This document shows positions 26,328 to 36,369 of a stretch of 64,000 bases of DNA, in pieces. This DNA comes from Agromyces sp. Soil535. Its GTDB lineage: Bacteria > Actinomycetota > Actinomycetes > Actinomycetales > Microbacteriaceae. The position numbers and the translations under genes are program-made. Within the stretch, counting starts at the first letter, position 1. The number at the start of each line of letters is the position of its first letter. The notes below the pieces were generated by a model. That model was not told where the DNA came from and made no database searches. It saw nothing but the letters and a program-made list of their open reading frames with translations. Location of the stretch: assembly GCF_001428255.1 (NCBI RefSeq), contig NZ_LMRW01000028.1, forward strand, positions 124,001 through 188,000. The letters run 5' to 3'.

Positions 26328-27383
26328 ATGGGGCGGCGGGCCGGATCGGCCCCGGTGCGGCGGGGCGTACCCTTCGCTGCGCTGGCAGCCGCCGCCCTGC
26401 TCCTTGCGGGGTGCGACGCCGCCTCCGTCGACCTGATCGTCTCGACGCCCACCGCCACCCCGCGCCCGGTCGCCGAGGGGGAAGGGCCGATCGCGATCGC
26501 GTTCGCGCCGCTGCGCGGGACGCGAGTGGACGGCGCAGGACCGCAGCATCCGTCGATCGCGGTGAAGATCGACAACCACGAAGACGCGCGACCGCAGATC
26601 GGCCTGAACCGCAGCGACATCGTGTTCGAGGAGCTCGTGGAGGGCGGCCTCACCCGCTACGTCGTGATCTGGCACTCCGACGTGCCTGATGCCGTGGGGC
26701 CGGTGCGATCCATCCGGCCCATGGACCCCGACATCGCGTCGCCGTTCGGCGGCATCATCGCCTACTCGGGCGGCCAGGAGCGTTTCATCAACCTGATGAT
26801 GGAGACCGGGCTCGTGAACCTCGTGTTCGACTTCGACGAGTCGGGCCTATTCGAGCGTGCGGATGATCGACCCGGGCCTCATGACGTGATCCTCGCCGCG
26901 GCGGAGGCGGTCGGTTCGAACGCCGCCCTTGCACCGCCCCCCGTGCAGTTCGCCTACGGTACCGCCGACCCGCTGGCGGCGCCGGCGCTCGCCGCCGCGC
27001 CGACGTCGCGCATCGAGCTCGTGTTCTCCGATGGCCGGTATCCGTCGTGGGAGTGGGACCCGACGACGTACGCCTGGCTGCGCTCGCAGGAGGGCCAGCC
27101 CGACCTCGAGGCGTCGGGAGAGCGGGTACGCGCGACGAACCTGGTCACCCTGCGCGTCGGGATCGAGTGGCCGTACGACGAGGTGCCGCTCACCGTGCTG
27201 CGGGGTGCGGGCGAGGCATGGGTCTCCGTGGCGGGCAAGACCGCGCACGGCACGTGGACGAAGCAGGACGGGGGCGCTCCCATCGTGCTCACTGCCGACG
27301 ACGGCAGTGCGCTCCGACTGGCGCCGGGCAACACGTGGGTCGAGCTCGTCCCCAATGAGGGATCCGCCGCGTTCGCGCCGTGA
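26328..27383 (+). CDS. DUF3048 (YerB-like) lipoprotein
   Basis: 351 residues. The signal peptide ends in a lipobox LLLAGC, placing the lipidated Cys at 29. The body matches DUF3048: VKIDNHEDARPQIGLNRSDI, VFEELVEGGLTRYVVIWHSD, GPVRSIRPMDPDI and ELVFSDGRY. The C-terminal part (about 220-345) resembles the second DUF3048 domain. YerB-type lipoproteins are thought to act at the cell envelope; the function is not established. The start is supported by its TACCAT box. The next gene is groL, 206 bp downstream. Confidence 0.9.
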   Translation: MGRRAGSAPVRRGVPFAALAAAALLLAGCDAASVDLIVSTPTATPRPVAEGEGPIAIAFAPLRGTRVDGAGPQHPSIAVKIDNHEDARPQIGLNRSDIVFEELVEGGLTRYVVIWHSDVPDAVGPVRSIRPMDPDIASPFGGIIAYSGGQERFINLMMETGLVNLVFDFDESGLFERADDRPGPHDVILAAAEAVGSNAALAPPPVQFAYGTADPLAAPALAAAPTSRIELVFSDGRYPSWEWDPTTYAWLRSQEGQPDLEASGERVRATNLVTLRVGIEWPYDEVPLTVLRGAGEAWVSVAGKTAHGTWTKQDGGAPIVLTADDGSALRLAPGNTWVELVPNEGSAAFAP

Positions 27384-27483
27384 GGGCGGTTCGCCGCGCC
27401 TCGGCCGCGGCCGCGCGGCATCCGGCGACGTTGACGCGTTCGGCGAACATGGGAAGCACCGCGGCCGCCAGCATCCGCGCTCG

Positions 27484-27510
27484 CTTGCACTCGTGACGGT
27501 CGAGTGCCAG
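27484..27510 (+). promoter_or_regulatory. Second, degenerate CIRCE-like element overlapping the groL promoter
   Basis: CTTGCACTC, 9-nt spacer, GAGTGCCAG: 7/9 and 7/9 matches to the CIRCE arms with the exact spacing. TTGCAC (27485-27490) and CAGAAT (27508-27513), 17 nt apart, are a plausible promoter lying inside it, so HrcA binding would block RNA polymerase. Confidence 0.6.
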
Positions 27511-27517
27511 AATCGTC

Positions 27518-29208
<1,691 letters not shown>

Positions 29209-29245
29209 TCCACACACGATCCCAGGCCTCGGCCGCGATCCACGC

Positions 29246-29275
29246 GATGGGCGTCTCCTTCGGGAGGCGCCCATC
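29246..29275. terminator. Terminator after groL with a UUCG tetraloop
   Basis: 13-bp stem GATGGGCGTCTCC / GGAGGCGCCCATC (one G-T pair) closed by TTCG, the very stable C(UUCG)G loop. Confidence 0.9.
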
Positions 29276-29298
29276 GTCGTGTTCTGCGCACCCAGTCG

Positions 29299-29589
29299 CT
29301 AGCGCAGGAAGAGCCGCGCGTTGGCCTGTTCGGCGTCGGCGTACTGGGTCGCGGCGATGCCGAGCGCATGGCTGAGTTGCGCGAGGCTCTGCTCCACGTG
29401 CAGTTGCGTGGTCCGCCACTCGGACACCGCGCCCTGGAACGCGGTCGAGGCCTGGCCCGACCACGACGACTGCAGCCCGGTGAGTTGGCCGAGGAGTGAG
29501 CCGACCTCGGCCTGGATGCGGCCGATGGTGCCCTGCACGGTCTGGGTGGCGGCGGACACCTGCGCGGCGTCGACGTGGTACGTGGTCAT
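29299..29589 (-). CDS. WXG100-family protein (ESAT-6-like)
   Basis: 96 residues, the canonical WXG100 length, with two helices and the central W-x-G at 43-45 (SSWSGQAS). Such proteins are exported by type VII secretion as dimers. No eccC, eccD or other secretion genes are in the window, so it would depend on a system elsewhere. The start is ATG 29589 with AGGGA about 8 nt upstream. It faces the groL terminator and is downstream of the sensor kinase gene at a gap of about 125 bp. Confidence 0.85.
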   Translation of the reverse strand: MTTYHVDAAQVSAATQTVQGTIGRIQAEVGSLLGQLTGLQSSWSGQASTAFQGAVSEWRTTQLHVEQSLAQLSHALGIAATQYADAEQANARLFLR

Positions 29590-29715
29590 TCGGGTCGTCC
29601 CTTCGCTCGATACGTGCGTCCACCGTAGGTCGTGTCGAGCTGCGGACAGCCGACGGTGGGCGCGCCGCTGAGCGGCATCCGCGAGATGCGCGATGGTGAG
29701 GACGAGTCGGTCGGC

Positions 29716-31563
29716 TCAGCCCGCCGAGATCGGCTGCGGCGCGGCCGACGAGCCCGCGAGCGGAAGCGACACGCGGAACGTCGCACCGCCGCCCGCGGTC
29801 TCCACCACGTCGACGGCGCCGTTGTGCGCGGCCACGATCGACGACACGATCGCGAGTCCCAGGCCCGACCCGCCGGTCTCGCGCGTACGCGAGGTGTCGG
29901 CACGCCAGAACCGCTGGAAGATCTTCTCGCGGATCTGCGGCGGGATGCCGTCGCCGTGGTCGACGACCTCCACCATCGCCCGCTCGGCGGCATCGTCGAT
30001 CGACACGCGGATCTCGAGGGGGCTGCTGTCCGTGGTGAAGCGGATCGCGTTCGCCATCAGGTTCGTGATGACCTGCCGGATCTTGTTCTCCTCAGCGAGC
30101 ACCACGGCCCGTCGCACGGGTGCGGTCGCCGGCGCGGTGACGGTCGCCGTGGACGGCGACTCCTGCGGGTCCATGGCGGCGACCGTCGTCACGGCGGCGT
30201 CGGAAGCGGAGGCCCGCGCCTTCGCCGACTGTCCGCGTCGCGAGCCGGATGCCGCTGCGCCCGCCCTCGGCCCCGAGCCGCGCCGTGACGCACTCGGCGT
30301 CAGCGCCTCGCCGCGCAGGCGACGTCCGCGGAGCCGCGCGAGCGTGGCACCCGCGAACGAGATCGCGCCGGTCACCGGACGGTCGGCTTCGAGCTCGAGC
30401 TCGACCTCGAGATCGGGTGATGGCGAGCTCGCCGCAACCGCAGCGCTTGGTTCCTCGGGCGCGATGACGGTGATCGTGCGACCGGGGTTGGCCGCCATCG
30501 CGTCGAGTGCGGCGTCGCGTGCGAGCGGCACGAGGTCGACCTCGGCGAGTTCCAGCGGCTTCGCCTCATCGAGTCGGGCGAGGGCGAGGAGGTCCTCGAC
30601 GAGGCCGCCCATGCGGATGGCCTCCTTCTCGATGCGGTCCATCGCCTGCGCGACCTCGTCGGAGGTCTGCAGTGCGCCCATGCGGTAGAGCTCGGCGTAG
30701 CCGCGCACCGACACGAGCGGCGTGCGGAGCTCGTGCGAGGCGTCGCCGACGAACCGCCGCATCTGCTCGATCGTGCGCGCGCGGTCGCGGAACGCCCGGT
30801 CGATGCGGTTGAGCATCGTGTTGAGCGAACGGTTGAGGCGGCCGACCTCGGTGTTCGGCGTGGCGCCGCCGAGGCGCTGGCTGAAGTCGCCGTCGGCGAT
30901 CGCGGCGGCGGTGCGCTCGACCTCGCGCAACGGCATGAAGGTGGACGTCACGAGCATGCGGGTGAGCAGGGCGCCGATGAGCACCACGCCGAGGCCGAAG
31001 CCGAGGAAGATCGTGAGGTACACGGCGAGCAGCCGCTCGGTGTCCTTCGACGAGATCGCGATGATGATCGGCGCGTAGTTGCCGTGCTGGTCCGCCGTCA
31101 TCAACGCCGCGACGGCCCGGAAGGTCGGGTTGCCGGCGTCGTCGGGAAGGGTGAACACCTGGTAGCCGCCCGCGTTCTTCGCGTTCACCGTCGCAGCGGT
31201 GAGGGTGGCCGGCCACGCCGGCAACTCGGAGCGGGGGCGATCGCGCCAGTTGTGGTTCACGAACTCGCCGGTGCGATCGTCGTAGAGCGCCACGAAGACG
31301 TCGTCGGTCGGACGGAAGCCGAGGTCGTCCAGATCGGTGCCCGCGTTCGCCTCTTCGCCCTCGTCGGTGAAGTACTTCATCATGTCACCCGATGCGATGG
31401 CTTCGAGCTTGCCCTTCGTCTGCTCCTCGACGTAGGAGCGCAGCATCGCCGCAGTGCCGATGCCTGAGACGAGGAGCCCGAGCGTCAGCATCAGCACCGT
31501 CACCCCGGTGATCTTGGTGCGCAGCGAGATGCGGTTCCACCGCTCGGAAATCGTCTGGTGCAT
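29716..31563 (-). CDS. HAMP sensor histidine kinase with an inserted loop
   Basis: 615 residues. TM1 is about 17-42 and TM2 about 180-205, with an extracytoplasmic sensor between them, then a HAMP domain (about 205-260). The H-box FVGDASHELRTPLVSVRG has the phospho-acceptor His near 275. The catalytic domain has NLMANAIRFT (about 494), DHGDGIPP (about 537) and GGSGLGLAIV (about 564). About 215 residues separate the H-box from the N-box, roughly 100 more than usual; the extra part is rich in Ala, Arg, Ser and Pro. It is the partner of the regulator at 31595 (gap about 30 bp), resembling PhoR- or TcrY-type kinases. Confidence 0.93.
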   Translation of the reverse strand: MHQTISERWNRISLRTKITGVTVLMLTLGLLVSGIGTAAMLRSYVEEQTKGKLEAIASGDMMKYFTDEGEEANAGTDLDDLGFRPTDDVFVALYDDRTGEFVNHNWRDRPRSELPAWPATLTAATVNAKNAGGYQVFTLPDDAGNPTFRAVAALMTADQHGNYAPIIIAISSKDTERLLAVYLTIFLGFGLGVVLIGALLTRMLVTSTFMPLREVERTAAAIADGDFSQRLGGATPNTEVGRLNRSLNTMLNRIDRAFRDRARTIEQMRRFVGDASHELRTPLVSVRGYAELYRMGALQTSDEVAQAMDRIEKEAIRMGGLVEDLLALARLDEAKPLELAEVDLVPLARDAALDAMAANPGRTITVIAPEEPSAAVAASSPSPDLEVELELEADRPVTGAISFAGATLARLRGRRLRGEALTPSASRRGSGPRAGAAASGSRRGQSAKARASASDAAVTTVAAMDPQESPSTATVTAPATAPVRRAVVLAEENKIRQVITNLMANAIRFTTDSSPLEIRVSIDDAAERAMVEVVDHGDGIPPQIREKIFQRFWRADTSRTRETGGSGLGLAIVSSIVAAHNGAVDVVETAGGGATFRVSLPLAGSSAAPQPISAG

Positions 31564-31594
31564 GGCGGGCCGAGTCTAGGCGGCGAAGCCTGAG

Positions 31595-32287
31595 TCAGGG
31601 CTTGGAGGACTTCAGCATGTACCCGAATCCTCGCTTCGTCTGGATCAGCGGCTCGTTGGAGTGCTGGTCGAGCTTGCGGCGGAGGTAGGAGATGTAGCTC
31701 TCGACGATGCCGGCGTCGCCGTTGAAGTCGTACTCCCAGACGTGGTCGAGGATCTGCGCCTTCGACAGCACCCGGTTGGGGTTCAGCATGAGGTAGCGCA
31801 GGAGCTTGAACTCCGTCGGGGAGAGCTCGACCGGCACGTCGCCGACGAGCACCTCGTGGGTGTCCTGGTCCATGGTCAGCTCGCCGGTGCGGATGACCGC
31901 GTCCTCCTCGGCATGCATGGTGCGACGCAGGATCGCCTTGATGCGCGCCACGATCTCGTCGAGGCTGAACGGCTTCGTGACGTAGTCGTCGCCGCCGACC
32001 GTGAGACCGGTGATCTTGTCCTCGGTGTCGTCCTTCGCGGTGAGGAACAGGATCGGCGCGGTGTACCCCGCCGAGCGGAGTCGCTTGGTCACGCCGAACC
32101 CGTTCATGTCGGGCAGCATGACGTCGAGGATGATGAGGTCGGGCTCCTCCTCGAGAACGGCCGAGATGGTCTGGGCGCCGTTGCCGACGGCGCGCACGGC
32201 GAATCCGGCGAAGCGCAGGCTCGTCGTGAGGAGGTCGCGGATGTTGGGCTCGTCGTCGACGATGAGAATGCGTGGTCCATCGCTCAT
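31595..32287 (-). CDS. OmpR-type response regulator, PhoP/TcrX-like
   Basis: 230 residues. Receiver domain 1-120 has VDDE, phospho-Asp55 in LILDVMLPD-like context (LIILDVMLPDMNG), and YVTKPFSLDE. The winged helix (about 130-225) has LSPTEFKLLRYLMLNPNRVL and ESYISYLRRKLD, close to actinobacterial PhoP and TcrX regulators. ATG 32287 was chosen at the family start; GAGAAT lies 7 nt upstream, so it may be leaderless. It is transcribed with the downstream kinase gene and is divergent from the reductase gene at 32375. The regulated genes cannot be read from the sequence. Confidence 0.94.
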   Translation of the reverse strand: MSDGPRILIVDDEPNIRDLLTTSLRFAGFAVRAVGNGAQTISAVLEEEPDLIILDVMLPDMNGFGVTKRLRSAGYTAPILFLTAKDDTEDKITGLTVGGDDYVTKPFSLDEIVARIKAILRRTMHAEEDAVIRTGELTMDQDTHEVLVGDVPVELSPTEFKLLRYLMLNPNRVLSKAQILDHVWEYDFNGDAGIVESYISYLRRKLDQHSNEPLIQTKRGFGYMLKSSKP

Positions 32288-32374
32288 GTGGACATTCTCT
32301 GCGCATCGGCTGGAACTTTCCTGAATGTTCATCGAGGGTCGCCGATCCAGTGCGGGCGGTGGAACACTTGGGCT

Positions 32375-33631
32375 ATGGCGTCACGCGAACGGGTGGTCCT
32401 CATCGGGGGCGGGCTCACGACGGCGCGGGCCGCCGAGTCGCTCCGCCAGTCCGGCTTCGACGGCGAGGTCGTCGTGCTCGCCGAGGAGCGTCGGCTGCCC
32501 TATGAGCGGCCGCCGCTGTCGAAGGGGTACCTCACCGGTGCGGATGCCGCGGGCGTGGTCTATCCGCACGACGCCGCATGGTACCGCGCCAACGACATCG
32601 ACGTGCGGCGTGGCGTGCGGGCCGCGGCCCTCGACACGTCCGCGCACACCGTGACCACGGCTGGGGCGGATGCCGCCGACGAGACGTTGCGCTACGACCG
32701 GCTCCTGCTCGCCACCGGCTCGTCGCCGCGCCGGTTCACGGGACCCGGAGCCGGACTCCGCGGCGTGCACACCCTCCGCCGCCTGCCCGACTCCACGAGG
32801 CTGCGCACCGCGTTCCGATCGGGCGACCGGCGCGTCGTCGTGGTCGGCGGCGGCTGGATCGGCCTCGAGACCGCCGCGGCCGCGCGCGGCTACGGCAACG
32901 ACGTGACGGTGCTCGCGCGCGGCGAGGTGCCGCTCGCATCCGCCATCGGGCCGGAGCTCGGCGCCATGTTCCTGGGGCTGCACGAGGAGCACGGCGTCGA
33001 CATGCGCATGGGCACCGGCGTCGCGTCGCTCACCGGGGAGGGCGGGCGCGTCACGGGCGTCGTGCTCGGCACCGGCGAGGAGATCCCCGCTGACCTGGTG
33101 CTGTTCGGCATCGGCGCCACGCCGAACACCGAGCTCGCGGCATCCGCGGGCCTGACCGTCGACGATGGGATCGTGACGGATGCCGGGTTCCGCACGAGCG
33201 CCGACGACGTGTTCGCCGCCGGCGACGTCGCGAACTCGTGGAATCCCCGCCTCGGTCACTGGCTGCGCGTCGAACACTGGGCGAATGCGCTCAACGGCGG
33301 GCAGCTCGTGGGTCGCGCCATCGCGGGCGAGCGTGTCGTCTACGACGACATCCCGTACTTCTTCACCGACCAGTACGACCTCGGCATGGAGTACTCCGGT
33401 TACGGCGAGCTCGCTGCCGACGCGGAGGTGGTGGTGCGGGGCGACCTTGCCGGGCGCGAATGCATCGCGTTCTGGCTCGCCGACGAGAGGGTCGTCGCCG
33501 GCATGAACGTCAACGTCTGGGACGTCAACGAGGCGGTGCAGCGGCTCATCCGCTCGGAGCGCGTCGTCTCGCGCGAGGAGCTCGCCGACCCGGGCGTGCC
33601 GCTCGACGCGCTCGCCGGGGACGCCACGTGA
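32375..33631 (+). CDS. FAD-dependent ferredoxin/rubredoxin-type reductase
   Basis: 418 residues. The FAD-binding GGGLTTARAAESLRQSGF, the RPPLSKGYLTG segment, and an NAD(P)H-binding VVVVGGGWIGLETAAAARGYG identify a pyridine nucleotide-disulfide reductase of the ferredoxin-reductase (rhodocoxin/putidaredoxin reductase) type. FAAGDVANSWNP and VEHWANALNGGQLVG are typical. The C-terminal reductase_C domain is complete. The electron acceptor is not adjacent. The stop overlaps the next GTG by 4 nt, so the gene is coupled to the folP2-like and RibD_C-like genes. Confidence 0.9.
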   Translation: MASRERVVLIGGGLTTARAAESLRQSGFDGEVVVLAEERRLPYERPPLSKGYLTGADAAGVVYPHDAAWYRANDIDVRRGVRAAALDTSAHTVTTAGADAADETLRYDRLLLATGSSPRRFTGPGAGLRGVHTLRRLPDSTRLRTAFRSGDRRVVVVGGGWIGLETAAAARGYGNDVTVLARGEVPLASAIGPELGAMFLGLHEEHGVDMRMGTGVASLTGEGGRVTGVVLGTGEEIPADLVLFGIGATPNTELAASAGLTVDDGIVTDAGFRTSADDVFAAGDVANSWNPRLGHWLRVEHWANALNGGQLVGRAIAGERVVYDDIPYFFTDQYDLGMEYSGYGELAADAEVVVRGDLAGRECIAFWLADERVVAGMNVNVWDVNEAVQRLIRSERVVSREELADPGVPLDALAGDAT

Positions 33632-34503
33632 ACCAGCCTTTGGGCGGCGCCGTGCGCCGCATCGGCTCCCGCGAGTTCGACTTCTCCCGGCAGGTCGCGG
33701 TGATGGCGATCGTGAACCGCACGCCCGACTCGTTCTACGACCGCGGCCGCACGGACTCGGTCGGTGCAGCGGTCGCGGCCGCCGAACGCGCGATCGCCGA
33801 CGGCGCCGATTGGGTCGACATCGGCGGGGCCAAGTTCGCCCCAGGGCCGGCGATCCCGGTGGCGGAGGAGATCGACCGCGTGGTGCCGGTGGTCGCGGCC
33901 CTTGCCGGGTCGGGTGCGGTCATCTCGGTCGACACGTTCCACCCCGACGTCGCGCGGGCGGCGATCGCGGCCGGCGCGCACGTCATCAACGACACCACGG
34001 GGCTGCACGACCCCGCGATGGCCGACGTCGTCGCCGAGGTCGGGGCGACCGTCATCATCACCCACAGCCTCGCCGCGCCGCGCACGCCATATCCGTCGCC
34101 CAGGTACGGCGACGTGGTCGACGAGGTGGTCGCGTTCCTCCGCGGACGAGTGGCGTTCGCCGAGTCCCGCGGCGTGGCATCCGACCGCATCGTCGTCGAC
34201 CCCGGACACGACCTCAACAAGCACACCCTGGACTCGCTCGCGCTCACGCGGCGGCTCGGCGAGGTCACCGCACTCGGGTATCCGACCCTCGTCGCCCTGT
34301 CGAACAAGGACTTCGTGGGCGAGAGCCTCGGGCGCCCGCGCGATCAGCGCGTGGAGGGGTCCCTCGCCGCCGCCGTGTACTGCGTCCTGCAGGGTGCGCG
34401 CATCGTTCGGGTGCACAACGTGCGCGAGACCGTCGACGCGATGCGCATGATCGAGGCGATCGAGGGATGGCGCGAGCCGGTGTTCCTGGAGCACAACCGA
34501 TGA
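33628..34503 (+). CDS. FolP2-type dihydropteroate-synthase-like protein
   Basis: 291 residues, TIM-barrel DHPS fold. It carries VMAIVNRTPDSFYDRG near the N-terminus, ISVDTFHPDVARAAIAAG, INDTTGL and DPGHDLNKHT. Loop 2 reads GGAKFAPG instead of the catalytic GGESTRPG, and LSNKDFVGESLG is present; these match Mycobacterium FolP2 (Rv1207) rather than FolP1. FolP2 is reported to lack normal dihydropteroate synthase activity, so I would not call it a folate enzyme. The GTG start overlaps the previous stop, and its own stop overlaps the next ATG. Another bona fide folP is expected elsewhere. Confidence 0.85.
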   Translation: MNQPLGGAVRRIGSREFDFSRQVAVMAIVNRTPDSFYDRGRTDSVGAAVAAAERAIADGADWVDIGGAKFAPGPAIPVAEEIDRVVPVVAALAGSGAVISVDTFHPDVARAAIAAGAHVINDTTGLHDPAMADVVAEVGATVIITHSLAAPRTPYPSPRYGDVVDEVVAFLRGRVAFAESRGVASDRIVVDPGHDLNKHTLDSLALTRRLGEVTALGYPTLVALSNKDFVGESLGRPRDQRVEGSLAAAVYCVLQGARIVRVHNVRETVDAMRMIEAIEGWREPVFLEHNR

Positions 34504-35228
34504 GCGCGGCCGTCGATCGCGACATGCTCCTCGCGGCCTACGACCTGCCGGACCGTACGACTCCGCGGGTGCGCATGAACTTCGTCATGAGCCTCGACGG
34601 CGCCGTGACGGTCGAGGGGCGCAGCGGCGGACTCGGCGACGAGAGCGACCGGCTGGCGATGCAGGTGCTCCGCACGCTCGCCGATGTCGTGCTCATCGGC
34701 GCGGGCACGGTGAGGGTCGAGGGGTACGGCGGCCTGCGCGTCGGCGAGTCGGATGCCGCGTGGCGGCGGTCGCACGGGCTCGCACCCCAGCCCCGCATCG
34801 CGGTCGTCTCGTCGCGGCTCGACCTCGACCCGACGCATCCGTTCTTCGCACGAGCCGTGGAGCGCCCGATCGTGGTGACCCACGCCGGCGCGCCCGACGA
34901 ACGCCGAGGGGCCCTCGCCGACGCGGCCGACGTGCTCGTGTGCGGCGACGAGGCGGTGGACCCCCGCGCGATGCTCGACGCGCTCGCCGGGGCGGGCCTG
35001 CCGCAGGTGCTCTGCGAGGGCGGACCGCACCTGTTCGGCTCGCTCATCGAGGCCGACCTCGTCGACGAGCTCTGCCTCAGCCTGAGCCCGATGCTCGTCG
35101 CCGGCGAAGCGGGGCGGATCGTCCGGGGCGCGCCCGAGGTCGAGCTGCCGATGCGGCTCGTGCACGCGATTCCCGCCGGCGACCTGCTCCTGCTGCGCTA
35201 CGCACGTGAGCGTACCGTGCACGGATAG
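34500..35228 (+). CDS. RibD C-terminal-like pyrimidine reductase family protein
   Basis: 242 residues with a DHFR-like reductase fold. RMNFVMSLDGAVTVEGRSGG, ADVVLIGAGTVRVEGYG, and CEGGPHLFGSLIEADLVDEL are characteristic of the RibD_C family (5-amino-6-ribosylamino-uracil reductase and relatives). There is no deaminase domain, so it is not a complete RibD. It may act on a pterin or flavin precursor; the substrate is unknown. The ATG overlaps the folP2-like stop (ATGA). It is the last gene of the three-gene reductase/pterin operon and faces the minus-strand reductase at 35281. Confidence 0.85.
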   Translation: MSAAVDRDMLLAAYDLPDRTTPRVRMNFVMSLDGAVTVEGRSGGLGDESDRLAMQVLRTLADVVLIGAGTVRVEGYGGLRVGESDAAWRRSHGLAPQPRIAVVSSRLDLDPTHPFFARAVERPIVVTHAGAPDERRGALADAADVLVCGDEAVDPRAMLDALAGAGLPQVLCEGGPHLFGSLIEADLVDELCLSLSPMLVAGEAGRIVRGAPEVELPMRLVHAIPAGDLLLLRYARERTVHG

Positions 35229-35280
35229 CTCGCGAGCCGAGGCATTCCGGCTCGGCGATCGCTGCCGATCAGCGCACGGG

Positions 35281-35883
35281 TCAGCGTACGGGATGGTAGA
35301 CGAGGTGCGTCACGATCGACGTGCTGCGCGCGGAGACCTGCTCGAACGCGGCTGGGGGCACTCCATCGAACAGGCGCTCGCCCGCGCCGATGATCGTCGG
35401 CGTCACGTGCACGCGCAGCTCGTCGATGAGCCCGGCTGCGAGGAACTGGTTGACCGTCCCCGGGCCGCCCGCGATCGCCACGTTGCGGTCGCCCGCCGCC
35501 GCGCGGGCTCGTTCGAGTGCGGCGTGGATGCCATCGGTGACGAAGTGGAAGGTCGTGCCGCCCTCCATGGGCAGGTCGGCGCGTTCGCGATGCGCGAGGA
35601 CGAAGACGGGTCGGTGGTACGGCGGGTTCTCGCCCCACCAGCCGTGCCAGTCCAGGTCCCACTCGCCGCGGTCGGGGCCGAACATGTGGCGGCCCATGAT
35701 GAAGGCGCCGGCATCGACGATGGCGTCGATCTCGGCCCTGTTCTCGGCCTCGGCCTCCGGGTCGAACATCCAGTCGTGCAGGCGGTCGTGCTCGATGGTG
35801 CCGAAGGGCAGCTCGCGGGTCTGGCCGGGGCCGGCGGCGAAGCCGTCCATGGAGACGGAGAGGTCGCAGGTGACGAGGGACAT
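35281..35883 (-). CDS. Dihydrofolate-reductase-family protein (RibD_C/YwjB-like)
   Basis: 200 residues. CDLSVSMDGFAAGPGQ at the N-terminus, GAFIMGRHMFGP, and AGGPGTVNQFLAAGLIDEL identify the common stand-alone DHFR-like family. NADPH binding is likely; the physiological substrate is unknown. ATG 35883 follows AGCAAGGAGCCAGC. It is convergent with the pyrimidine-reductase-like gene, from which it is a distant homologue of the same fold. Low-complexity relic DNA lies upstream. Confidence 0.88.
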   Translation of the reverse strand: MSLVTCDLSVSMDGFAAGPGQTRELPFGTIEHDRLHDWMFDPEAEAENRAEIDAIVDAGAFIMGRHMFGPDRGEWDLDWHGWWGENPPYHRPVFVLAHRERADLPMEGGTTFHFVTDGIHAALERARAAAGDRNVAIAGGPGTVNQFLAAGLIDELRVHVTPTIIGAGERLFDGVPPAAFEQVSARSTSIVTHLVYHPVR

Positions 35884-35943
35884 GCTGGCTCCTTGCTCGA
35901 GTCAAACGGATCGCATTCTGCAATTGGTGACGCTAGCGCGTCG

Positions 35944-36121
35944 TGGGGCGTTCGGCACCTGCCCGCGAGCCACCCGCTCGCGGTGTGCGCCGAGCTCCTC
36001 GAGCGCGGAGGCCCCGAGTTCTGGGATCGATTCATGGACGAGCTGCACGAGCAGCACCTCGGCATCCCGCGCCCCAGGCCAGGCGTCCGCGTTCGCCGAG
36101 CTCGCGCGTGCCGAGGCCTGA
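35944..36121 (+). pseudogene. Short gene relic (frameshifted C-terminal fragment)
   Basis: In one frame 35971-36066 reads HPLAVCAELLERGGPEF and continues DRFMDELHEQHLG, a protein-like amphipathic segment. About 15 bp later the sense shifts by one frame to ASAFAELARAEA and a stop at 36121. No start, ribosome site or upstream half is present. It looks like the decayed C-terminus of an unknown gene; I cannot name the family. Confidence 0.35.
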
Positions 36122-36125
36122 GGGC

Positions 36126-36308
36126 CTACGACCGCGGTCGACCCGCGCGGGTGAGGAGGAACGACCCGATTCCCAGGAGCACCGCGACCACCGCGGTGCC
36201 TGCGAACAGCGCGGGGAAGCCCATGCCGGCGTCCCTAAGGGGACCGGTGCCGAAGGCGGCGATGCCATAGCCCACCTGGTAGAACGCGATCACCGATCTC
36301 CCTGGCAC
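36126..36308 (-). pseudogene. Truncated MFS permease (last two helices only)
   Basis: 60 codons: VIAFYQVGYGIAAFGTGPL and FPALFAGTAVVAVLLGIGSF followed by LLTRAGRPRS look like the last two helices and basic tail of a major facilitator permease, family size about 400. Everything N-terminal is missing, and no ribosome site precedes the first usable GTG at 36308. Probably a deletion relic, next to another decayed fragment. Confidence 0.6.
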
Positions 36309-36369
36309 TCAGGCTAGGACGATTTGCGGGTTCCGTCGACCGAATGTCGACGATCGCCGGGTACGAGTG

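Noticed and set aside
33628..34503. Functional dihydropteroate synthase FolP1
   Set aside because: Loop 2 lacks the STRPG residues needed for p-aminobenzoate binding, and the pattern matches FolP2.
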